Program-made: the position numbers and the translations under genes
Source of the DNA: DASRSS01 sp035656335
GTDB taxonomy: Bacteria > Actinomycetota > Actinomycetes > Mycobacteriales > Jatrophihabitantaceae
Direction of reading: 5' to 3'
Length of the DNA: 8,536 nucleotides
Assembly: GCA_035656335.1 (NCBI GenBank)
Contig: DASRSS010000040.1
Coordinates: 1-8,536, forward strand
The notes under the pieces: model-generated
What the model was told of the DNA's origin: nothing
What the model saw: only the letters and a program-made list of their open reading frames with translations
Database searches by the model: none
Shown: in pieces, positions 1-8,536 of the stretch
Position numbering within the stretch: the first letter of the stretch is position 1
Layout: the number at the start of each line of letters is the position of its first letter

Positions 1-46
1 CCCCCGGCGGGCACGCCCGAGGTGTCGGGATGGTCCACGCCGTCAC
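1..46 (-). CDS. possible start of a gene cut by the left edge (MshC-like N-terminus?)
   Basis: A GTG at 46-44 opens a minus-strand frame that stays open to the window edge (15 codons, VTAWTIPTPRACPPG). A GGGTGGA stretch lies 4 nt upstream and could be a ribosome binding site. The start lies 21 nt after the PAC2 stop, so the two genes would form an operon. Family knowledge: mycothiol ligase MshC, which joins cysteine to GlcN-inositol, usually begins M-x-x-W with scattered prolines and a Pro-Gly near residue 13-14, and in several actinobacteria mshC lies next to the PAC2 gene. The fragment shows W4, P7, P13 and a Pro-Gly, which is suggestive only. An in-frame GTG at 55-53 is an alternative start. 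No catalytic motif falls inside the window, so identity is inference from context plus a few residues. Confidence 0.3.
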   Translation of the reverse strand, partial: MTAWTIPTPRACPPG

Positions 47-67
47 GACATCCACCCGAACGTCAGG

Positions 68-946
68 TCAGGCGCCGGGGCCGTTCGGGCCGCCGCGGCC
101 GCGGTCGTGGCGGCGCAGGTAGCGCTCGAACTCCCGCGCCAGCACGTCGCCGGACGTCGCCTTCAGCTGTGAGCTCTCGATCTCGTCGTCGCGCTCCTCG
201 AGGTTGCGGATGTACTCGCTAACCTCGTCGTCCTCGGCGGCCATCTCGTCCACGAGCTTCTGCCACTCGTCGGCCTGCTGCGGCAGTTCGGCCAGCGGCA
301 CCGGAACGTCCAGGACCTCCTCGACCGAGTGCAGCAGTGCCAGCGTCGCCTTCGGGTTCGGCGGCTGCGAGACGTAGTGCGGCACGCCCGCCCAGAACGA
401 GATTGCCGGGATTCCGACGCCGACGCACGCGTCCTGCAGCACGCCGACGATGCCGGTCGGGCCCTCGTAGCGCGAGCTCTCCAGCCCGTACCGCGCGGCC
501 GAGTCGGCGTCGTACGCCGTGCCGCTCACCTGCGTGGGCCGGGTGTGCGGCGTGTCCGACAGAAGCGCGCCGAGCGTGACGACGGTCCGGACGTCCAGCT
601 CGCCGATGATGCCGAGCAGCTCGCTGCAGAACGCGCGCCAGCGCATGTTGGGCTCGATGCCACGCACCAGGACGAGGTCGAATTCGGCACCCGGCGGGCG
701 GCACCACGAGAACCGCGTCGTCGGCCACGTGATCCGCCGGGTGACACCGTCGACCAGGGACACGACCGGACGGTTGACCTGGAAGTCGTAGTAGTCGTCG
801 GCGCCGATCTCGACGAGCGGCTGCGCGTCCCACACCAGCTCCAGGTGCTCGACCGCACCGCTGGCCGCGTCCCCGGCGTCGTTCCAGCCCTCGAAGGCGG
901 CCACGAGGATCGGGTCGGTCAGCGTCGGCCAGCCAGCGTCCGTCAT
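68..946 (-). CDS. PAC2 (proteasome assembly chaperone) family protein, actinobacterial type
   Basis: This is a 292-residue soluble protein with the PAC2-family fold, without signal peptide or membrane segment. Motifs in order: AFEGWNDAGDAAS (17-29), DYYDFQVNRP (51-60), LLSDTPHTRP (128-137), YEGPTGIVG (160-168), SFWAGVPHYV (183-192) and PNPKATLALL (196-205). From about residue 222 to the end it is a charged, probably helical or coiled tail (DEMAAEDDEV, NLEERDDEIE) ending in an Arg/Gly-rich stretch. Archaeal and eukaryotic relatives assist 20S proteasome assembly; the bacterial role is not settled. From memory, the Streptomyces homologue at the equivalent locus was described as ParJ (SCO1662), a modulator of ParA polymerisation; orthology here is inference. 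The ATG at 946-944 is preceded by a -10-like TAGGGT only 6 nt away, which suggests a leaderless mRNA. The gene is divergent from metH. No enzyme active site is expected in this family. Confidence 0.93.
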   Translation of the reverse strand: MTDAGWPTLTDPILVAAFEGWNDAGDAASGAVEHLELVWDAQPLVEIGADDYYDFQVNRPVVSLVDGVTRRITWPTTRFSWCRPPGAEFDLVLVRGIEPNMRWRAFCSELLGIIGELDVRTVVTLGALLSDTPHTRPTQVSGTAYDADSAARYGLESSRYEGPTGIVGVLQDACVGVGIPAISFWAGVPHYVSQPPNPKATLALLHSVEEVLDVPVPLAELPQQADEWQKLVDEMAAEDDEVSEYIRNLEERDDEIESSQLKATSGDVLAREFERYLRRHDRGRGGPNGPGA

Positions 947-952
947 GAATCC

Positions 953-958
953 ACCCTA
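953..958 (-). promoter_or_regulatory. putative -10 element for a leaderless PAC2 transcript
   Basis: On the minus strand TAGGGT is followed by GGATTC and then the ATG at 946-944. TANNNT hexamers 6-7 nt ahead of the start codon are the usual sign of leaderless transcription in actinobacteria, with the A of ATG as first transcribed base. No good -35 is seen at 16-19 bp. The same bases read AGGGTGG, which could instead act as a poor Shine-Dalgarno 4 nt from ATG, so the two readings compete. Confidence 0.35.
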
Positions 959-1058
959 CGTCCGCAGGGCCGTGTGGCACGTCACCGCGACACGACAGCA
1001 GGATCGCGCGGCTCGGCGCGCACGAATTGACGCGCGGTGGGACAATGGGAGCGACCCG

Positions 1059-1076
1059 TTCGCAGGCCGCTGCGAA
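1059..1076 (+). promoter_or_regulatory. 7-bp hairpin in the metH leader
   Basis: TTCGCAG-GCCG-CTGCGAA is a perfect 7-bp inverted repeat with a 4-nt loop, about 70 nt ahead of the metH start. A smaller stem, CGACT-GCCCT-AGTCG, follows at 1109-1123, 12 nt before the metH ribosome binding site. A weak -10-like GACAAT at 1041-1046 would put the start of transcription near 1053, placing both stems in the 5' leader. I could not recognise a cobalamin, SAM-I, SAM-IV or SAH aptamer here. The function is unknown and the fold may be incidental in such GC-rich DNA. Confidence 0.3.
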
Positions 1077-1135
1077 AGGCACAGGCGAGCCCGCCGCATG
1101 CCGGAGTCCGACTGCCCTAGTCGTCGTCGACCCTC

Positions 1136-1140
1136 GAGGA
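1136..1140 (+). promoter_or_regulatory. ribosome binding site of metH
   Basis: GAGGA ends 7 nt before the GTG at 1148. An in-frame TAG at 1118-1120 and the absence of any other start codon between them make GTG 1148 the only possible upstream start. The ATG at 1141 is in another frame, directly abuts the Shine-Dalgarno and stops after 11 codons. Confidence 0.75.
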
Positions 1141-1147
1141 ATGCGCC

Positions 1148-4939
<3,792 letters not shown>

Positions 4940-4979
4940 GTTTGACCCGTCGAGGTGGGCCGGTCGGACGAGGGAGATC

Positions 4980-5648
4980 ATGCTGCAGGCGGTGCTGTTC
5001 GACATGGACGGCACGCTCGTCGACACCGAGCCGTACTGGATCGCCGCGGAGTACCGGCTGGTCGAGTCCTTCGGCGGCACCTGGACCGATGAGCACGCGC
5101 ACGCCCTCGTCGGCAACGCGCTGATCACGTCCGCCGAGTACCTGCGCGAGCACGGCGGCGTCGCGCTGCCGGCCGAGGAGATCGTCGAGCGGCTGCTGGA
5201 CGAGGTGGTGCGCGCGACACGGGAGGCCGTGCCGTGGCGCCCCGGCGCGGTGGAGCTGCTCGCCGAGCTCGGCAGCCGGGGCGTGCCCTGCGCGCTCGTC
5301 ACAATGTCCTACGACCGGCTCGCGCGGGTCGTGCTCGAGCAGCTGCCGGCCCGCACGTTCGGCGCGCTCGTGACGGGCGATCAGGTGGCCGACGGCAAGC
5401 CGCACCCGGAGGCGTACCTGACCGCGGCCGCGCGGCTGGATGTCGACCCGCGGTACTGCGTGGCGATCGAGGACTCGCCGACCGGTGTCGCGTCGGCCGA
5501 GGCCGCGGGGTGCACGGTCATCGCGGTGCCCCACAACGTGCCGATCGACCCCGCACCCGGGCGGCGGCTGGTCGCGTCGCTGCGCGACCTGTCCACCGAT
5601 ACGCTCGCCGCGATGATTTCCGAGCAGCCGCAGCGGCTGCGTCCATGA
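4980..5648 (+). CDS. HAD-superfamily hydrolase (subfamily IA, beta-phosphoglucomutase/phosphatase-like)
   Basis: A 222-residue cytosolic phosphatase-type protein. Motif I is LFDMDGTLVDTE with nucleophile D8 and acid/base D10. The helical cap follows at about 16-80. Motif II is T108 in ALVTMS, motif III is K140 in DGKPHPEAYL, and motif IV is E164-D165 in AIEDSPTGV. All four are intact, so it should be a Mg2+-dependent phosphohydrolase or phosphomutase acting through an aspartyl-phosphate. The substrate cannot be read from sequence. The start is ATG 4980, since motif I begins at residue 5 as is usual; GAGGGAG at 4970-4976 serves as ribosome binding site. It lies 40 nt after metH with no clear terminator between, so co-transcription is likely. 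Its last codons overlap the next gene by ATGA. From memory, HAD genes directly after metH recur in actinobacteria. Whether this enzyme serves methionine or folate metabolism is not shown. Confidence 0.92.
   Translation: MLQAVLFDMDGTLVDTEPYWIAAEYRLVESFGGTWTDEHAHALVGNALITSAEYLREHGGVALPAEEIVERLLDEVVRATREAVPWRPGAVELLAELGSRGVPCALVTMSYDRLARVVLEQLPARTFGALVTGDQVADGKPHPEAYLTAAARLDVDPRYCVAIEDSPTGVASAEAAGCTVIAVPHNVPIDPAPGRRLVASLRDLSTDTLAAMISEQPQRLRP
5624..5640 (+). promoter_or_regulatory. hairpin in place of a ribosome binding site at the HAD/phosphodiesterase junction
   Basis: GCAGCCG-CAG-CGGCTGC is a perfect 7-bp inverted repeat with a 3-nt loop. It ends 4 nt before the ATG at 5645 and lies within the last codons of the HAD gene. 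No Shine-Dalgarno is seen in this stretch. A ribosome finishing the HAD frame (stop 5646-5648) would melt the stem and could restart at the overlapping ATG. This fits translational coupling but is inferred from sequence alone. Confidence 0.35.
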
Positions 5649-6772
5649 CGAACCGGGGCGGGCTCGCCGACGTCCTGGTCAGCGCCGGTGCCCTGCTCGG
5701 CGTGCCGGGCACCGAGGACCGGCTGCGGCTCGCCGAGCTGGCCGGCTCGCCGCGCCGGATCTGCGTGCTGCTGATCGACGGGATGGGCTACCACCTGCTG
5801 CCGTCGGCCGCGCCGCACGCCCCGCTGCTCGCGGACGTGCTCGCCGGACGGACCGGCACGCTCAACGAGCTCTCCTGCTCGTTCCCGTCCACCACGCCGA
5901 CCAGCCTGGCCACACTCGGCACGGGGACGCTGCCCGGCGCGCACGGCGTGCTCGGCTTCACCGTGAACGTGCCGGGCACCGACCGCGTGCTGACCCACGT
6001 CCGCTGGCGTGACGACCCGGCACCGCGCGCGTGGCAGCCGGAGCCGTCGCTGTTCGACCGCGCCGAGGCGGCCGGCACGCGCGTCGCGGTGGTGTCGCGC
6101 CCGGAGTTCGCCGGCAGCGGGCTGACGATCGCCGCGTACGGCACGCCGCGCTACGTCGGCGCCGCGCACGCCGAGCAACTCGCGACCGGGGCGCTGGCCG
6201 AGCTCGCCGCGGGGCCCGGCCTCGTCTACGGCTACCACCCGACGCTGGACGCGGTCGCGCACGAGTACGGCGTCGCGTCACCGGACTGGGCGCGTGCCGC
6301 GGCTGCGGTCGACCGGCTGATCGCGCGCATCGTCGACGGACTGCCGGACGACGCGGCGCTGTTCGTGACCGCCGATCACGGCGCGCTGGACGTCCCCGCC
6401 GATGGCCGCGTGGACATGGACGCGGATCCGCGGCTGACCGCGGGCGTGCGCGTGGTCGCCGGTGAGCCGCGGGTGCGGTACCTGCACACGCTGCCGGGGG
6501 CGGCCCCGGACGTGCTCGCCACCTGGCGCGAATTGCTCGCGGGACGGGCGCGCGTTCTGGCCCGCGACGAGGCCGTCACGAGCGGGCTGTTCGGCCCGGT
6601 CCGGGACGAGCACCTGGCCCGGATCGGGGACGTCGTGGTGATCGCCGAGGGGACGACGGTCGTGCTCGCGTCCGCGCATGAGCCGGAGTCGGTGGGCAAG
6701 CTGGTCGCGTTCCACGGCGCGCTCACGCCGGCCGAGACCGCGATCCCGCTGATCGGCTTCGCCGCCGGCTGA
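5645..6772 (+). CDS. alkaline phosphatase-fold nucleotide pyrophosphatase/phosphodiesterase family protein
   Basis: A 375-residue two-metal hydrolase of the NPP/alkaline phosphatase superfamily. Visible site residues: metal D45 in LLIDGMG; nucleophile region FPSTTPTSLATLGTGTLPG (80-98), with T84 aligning to the NPP nucleophile; G98-A99-H100-G101; D201 and H206 in HPTLDAVAHEYG; D244-H245 in VTADHGALDV; and H357 in AFHGALTPAE. The full metal set of the fold (Asp, Thr, Asp, His, Asp-His, His) can therefore be assigned. It has no N-terminal signal peptide or membrane segment, unlike many secreted NPPs, so a cytosolic role on a phosphodiester or phosphomonoester is likely; the substrate is unknown. 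I chose ATG 5645 because it overlaps the HAD stop as ATGA and the catalytic core begins 40 residues later. An in-frame start further upstream would need a long overlap with HAD. It is the last gene of the plus-strand run. Confidence 0.9.
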   Translation: MTNRGGLADVLVSAGALLGVPGTEDRLRLAELAGSPRRICVLLIDGMGYHLLPSAAPHAPLLADVLAGRTGTLNELSCSFPSTTPTSLATLGTGTLPGAHGVLGFTVNVPGTDRVLTHVRWRDDPAPRAWQPEPSLFDRAEAAGTRVAVVSRPEFAGSGLTIAAYGTPRYVGAAHAEQLATGALAELAAGPGLVYGYHPTLDAVAHEYGVASPDWARAAAAVDRLIARIVDGLPDDAALFVTADHGALDVPADGRVDMDADPRLTAGVRVVAGEPRVRYLHTLPGAAPDVLATWRELLAGRARVLARDEAVTSGLFGPVRDEHLARIGDVVVIAEGTTVVLASAHEPESVGKLVAFHGALTPAETAIPLIGFAAG

Positions 6773-6782
6773 GCCAGTGCTG

Positions 6783-6798
6783 CCGGCGGAGCCGCCGG
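6783..6798. terminator. GC-rich inverted repeat between convergent genes, possible bidirectional terminator
   Basis: CCGGCGGAGCCGCCGG lies in the 27-bp gap between the phosphodiesterase stop (6772) and the nuclease stop (6800). As RNA it would form a 6-bp all-GC stem with a GAGC loop. An alternative pairing joins CCGCCGGC (6762-6769) to GCCGGCGG (6782-6789) over a 12-nt loop. No T-tract follows on either strand, so it is not a classical intrinsic terminator. Actinobacteria often lack the T-tract, and placement between two stops supports the role. Confidence 0.45.
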
Positions 6799-6799
6799 G

Positions 6800-7672
6800 T
6801 CAGTCGGAGGCGGCGACCTGTGCGACGCGGCGGTCGTCCTGTGCGGCGGCGAGCGCGTCGTGCGGGAACGGCGGCAGGGTGCCGCCCTTGGCCGGGCACA
6901 GCGCCTGGTGGTCGCACCAGTCGCAGAGCCGGCTCGGGTTCGGCCGGAAGTCGCCGGTCTGGGTGGCCCGCTCGATCGCGGCCCAGATCGCCTTCAACGT
7001 CCGCTCGAAGCGTTCCAGCTCCTCGGCGTCCGGGGCGTAGCTGAGCGTGTCGGTGTCGGCCAGGTACATCAGCCGCAGCTGCCGCGGCACGACGCCCCGG
7101 GTGCGCCACAGCACGAGCGCGTAGAACTTCATCTGGAACAGCGCCTTTGCCTCGAACGCCTCGCGCGGCGTCGTCCCGGTCTTGTAGTCGACGACGCGCA
7201 GGTCGCCGGCGGGGGAGACGTCCAGCCGGTCGACGTAGCCGCGCAGCCGCAGCCCGTCCAGGACGATCTCGACCAGCTCCTCGCGCGCCGCGGGCTCCAG
7301 CCGGCGCGGGTCCTCCAGCTGGAAGTAGTGCTCCACCAGCTCCGCCGCGGACGCCAGCCACTGCGCCAGCTGCGTGCCGTCCGCGTCATCGGCGAACAGC
7401 TCTGCCGCCTGCGGCTCCTCGGCGAGCACCCGCTCCCAGGCGGACGGGACCAGGGCCTTGGCCGCCTCGAGGGTGCGCTCGGCGGCGGGCAGGTCGAACA
7501 GCTGCTCCAGCACCGCGTGCACCACCGTGCCGCGGGTCGCCGCGGGGGACGGCGCCTCCGGCAGCCGGTCGATGCACCGGAACCGGTACAGCAGCGGGCA
7601 GGCCTTGAAGTCGGCCGCGCGCGACGGCGACAGCGACCCGATCACGGCTACCGGCAGCTCAACCTCGGTCAT
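6800..7672 (-). CDS. stand-alone RecB/Cas4-type PD-(D/E)XK nuclease with a probable Fe-S cluster
   Basis: A 290-residue nuclease module without helicase domain. Motifs in order: H52 in RGTVVHAVLEQL; GYVDRLD with D148; VVDYKTG with D162 and K164 (catalytic PD-(D/E)XK core); and the QxxxY helix motif Q180-Y184. Four cysteines, C25 (FKACPLLYRF), C250, C253 and C259 (RLCDWCDHQALCP), have the spacing of the 4Fe-4S cluster in AddB and Cas4 nucleases. It should be a Mg2+/Mn2+-dependent DNA exonuclease or flap-trimming enzyme in the cytosol. The partner and pathway are unknown. No cas1, cas2 or helicase gene is nearby, so a CRISPR role is unsupported. From memory it resembles M. tuberculosis Rv2119, which is likewise convergent with the metH side. 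ATG 7672 is used because no other start or Shine-Dalgarno is near and a -10-like TATCGT lies 7 nt upstream. Confidence 0.9.
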   Translation of the reverse strand: MTEVELPVAVIGSLSPSRAADFKACPLLYRFRCIDRLPEAPSPAATRGTVVHAVLEQLFDLPAAERTLEAAKALVPSAWERVLAEEPQAAELFADDADGTQLAQWLASAAELVEHYFQLEDPRRLEPAAREELVEIVLDGLRLRGYVDRLDVSPAGDLRVVDYKTGTTPREAFEAKALFQMKFYALVLWRTRGVVPRQLRLMYLADTDTLSYAPDAEELERFERTLKAIWAAIERATQTGDFRPNPSRLCDWCDHQALCPAKGGTLPPFPHDALAAAQDDRRVAQVAASD

Positions 7673-7679
7673 GCCGGTG

Positions 7680-7685
7680 ACGATA
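7680..7685 (-). promoter_or_regulatory. putative -10 element for a leaderless nuclease transcript
   Basis: On the minus strand TATCGT (TANNNT form) is followed by CACCGGC and then the ATG at 7672. The 7-nt distance matches leaderless actinobacterial promoters, and no Shine-Dalgarno is visible. Sixteen bases upstream stands GGAAAC (7707-7702), which is unlike TTGACA but resembles ECF sigma-factor -35 boxes. Which sigma factor would read it is open. Confidence 0.35.
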
Positions 7686-7688
7686 GGC

Positions 7689-7732
7689 CGCGGGTCCGAC
7701 AGTTTCCGGCACGCACGCCGGTCCGACCCGCG
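7689..7732. terminator. nested inverted repeat after the signal peptidase gene
   Basis: The outer arms CGCGGGTC (7689-7696) and GACCCGCG (7725-7732) are a perfect 8-bp inverted repeat. Inside is a second stem, CCGGC (7706-7710) with GCCGG (7717-7721), and a 6-nt loop. The structure begins one base after the signal peptidase stop (7736-7734), where a terminator belongs, but has no T-tract. It also contains two direct copies of GGTCCGAC (7693-7700 and 7720-7727) and covers the upstream part of the nuclease promoter, so an operator or attenuator is an alternative reading. Confidence 0.4.
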
Positions 7733-7733
7733 T

Positions 7734-8536
7734 TCACAGGTAGTGCAGCCGGCCGAGCGGCCAGATGATCACGAACGCGCGTCCCACGATGTCGGACTCG
7801 GGCACCGGCCCGAACGCCCGGCTGTCGCTCGAGTCGCACCGGTTGTCGCCCATGACGAACACCTCGTCCTTGGGCACCGGGCCGTACCGCGTGGTCGGCG
7901 TGGCCGGGCTCTCGCCCAGCGAGGTCATCGGCCCGCACTTCGAGTCCAGGTACGGCTCCTGCAGCTGCAGGCCGTTCACGTACAGCTTGCCCTTTTTGAC
8001 GCTGAGCACGTCGCCCGGCAGTCCGATCACCCGCTTGATCAGGTGCTTCTCGTTCACCTGCCACGTGGACGGACGGTTGAACACGACCACGTCGCCGCGG
8101 TGCACGCTGTGCAGCTTGTACGACAGCTTGTTCACCAGCACGTGGTCGTTGTTGCAGCCGCTGCACCCGTGCAGCGTCGGCTCCATGGACGCCGACGGGA
8201 TGAAGTACGGCGCCGCCACGAACGTCCGCACGAGCACCGCCGCCACCACGACGACGGCCACGACCACCAGGGTCTGCACCGCGCGGCGCACCCCCGGCCG
8301 GCGCGGGCCGTCCGTGCGCAGCGAGCGCGGCGTGGACGGATCCCGGGTCGGCGGCTCCGCGGGCGCCGCGACCGGGATCTGCGGGCGGACGTCGGCGCGG
8401 GGCGCATCCGCCCTACCGGGGCTGACGATCGTCGGTGCCGCGGGGCTCGCCTGTGCCGCCGAGCTTGTCGGTGTTACCGGGCTTGTCGGGGCGGACGCGG
8501 CCGGTCCGGGTCCCGGACGCGGCCGGCGTCGCGGCG
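7734..8536 (-). CDS. lepB: type I signal peptidase (S26), N-terminus beyond the right edge
   Basis: Membrane-bound Ser/Lys protease that cuts signal peptides from exported proteins. Counting from the GTG at 8291: a transmembrane segment at about 7-25 (LVVVAVVVVAAVLV); catalytic S35 in IPSASMEPTL; general base K86 in LIKRVIGLPGD; and the closing box VFVMGDNRCDSSDSRAFGPV (144-163). It ends in IIWPLGRLHYL with no second membrane anchor at the C-terminus. Cysteines C43 and C46 (HGCSGC) follow the serine box, as in mycobacterial LepB from memory. GTG 8291 has no ribosome binding site, since GGGG abuts it. The frame stays open with strong G/C third-position bias to the edge, encoding at least 81 more residues rich in Pro, Ala and Ser, with basic stretches. 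No ATG or GTG occurs in that extension, so the true start is probably outside the window. The nuclease gene lies 61 nt downstream on the same strand. Confidence 0.92.
   Translation of the reverse strand, partial: PRRRPRPGPGPAASAPTSPVTPTSSAAQASPAAPTIVSPGRADAPRADVRPQIPVAAPAEPPTRDPSTPRSLRTDGPRRPGVRRAVQTLVVVAVVVVAAVLVRTFVAAPYFIPSASMEPTLHGCSGCNNDHVLVNKLSYKLHSVHRGDVVVFNRPSTWQVNEKHLIKRVIGLPGDVLSVKKGKLYVNGLQLQEPYLDSKCGPMTSLGESPATPTTRYGPVPKDEVFVMGDNRCDSSDSRAFGPVPESDIVGRAFVIIWPLGRLHYL

Noticed and set aside
8..19. CGGGC-AC-GCCCG repeat as a PAC2 terminator
   Set aside because: The loop would be only 2 nt, leaving a 4-bp stem, there is no T-tract, and the site falls inside the possible next coding region.
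6800..7672. Cas4 or another CRISPR/defence assignment for the RecB-like nuclease
   Set aside because: The motifs and four cysteines are shared by Cas4, AddB and free-standing actinobacterial RecB-like proteins. No cas gene, helicase or repeat array is present, and the surroundings are housekeeping genes.

Overview
The window is a very GC-rich chromosomal segment (codon third positions nearly all G or C) from an actinomycete. Two things point to Actinomycetota: the actinobacterial type of PAC2 protein, and the gene order PAC2 / metH / RecB-like nuclease. From memory, that order and orientation resemble Mycobacterium tuberculosis Rv2125-Rv2124c-Rv2119. A Pseudonocardiales-type host is plausible, but the genus cannot be fixed from these genes.

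Layout from left to right. Bases 1-46 on the minus strand may hold the first codons of a gene cut by the window edge, with weak resemblance to the N-terminus of MshC (mycothiol ligase). A PAC2-family gene (68-946, minus) follows. It is divergent, across a 201-bp gap, from a plus-strand run: full-length cobalamin-dependent methionine synthase metH (1148-4939), a HAD-superfamily phosphatase (4980-5648), and an alkaline-phosphatase/NPP-fold phosphodiesterase (5645-6772). The last two overlap by an ATGA. The plus run meets a convergent stand-alone RecB/Cas4-type nuclease (6800-7672, minus) across a 27-bp gap that holds a GC-rich inverted repeat. Upstream of the nuclease on the same strand, after a 61-bp gap with a nested inverted repeat, is a type I signal peptidase (7734-8536, minus). 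Its Pro/Ala-rich cytoplasmic N-terminus runs off the right edge.

The genes do not form one pathway. MetH makes methionine from homocysteine and methyltetrahydrofolate. The two downstream hydrolases are probably co-transcribed with it and look like housekeeping or metabolite-cleaning enzymes of unknown substrate. The PAC2 protein, nuclease and signal peptidase serve protein assembly or chromosome biology, DNA processing and protein export. All the main genes look intact, and I saw no mobile element, tRNA, rRNA, CRISPR array or known riboswitch.

I do not see a new multi-gene system here. The points most worth a second look are regulatory: leaderless-type -10 elements in front of the PAC2 and nuclease genes, a hairpin that takes the place of a ribosome binding site at the HAD/phosphodiesterase overlap, the untypical location of the signal peptidase gene, and the possible mshC start at the left edge.
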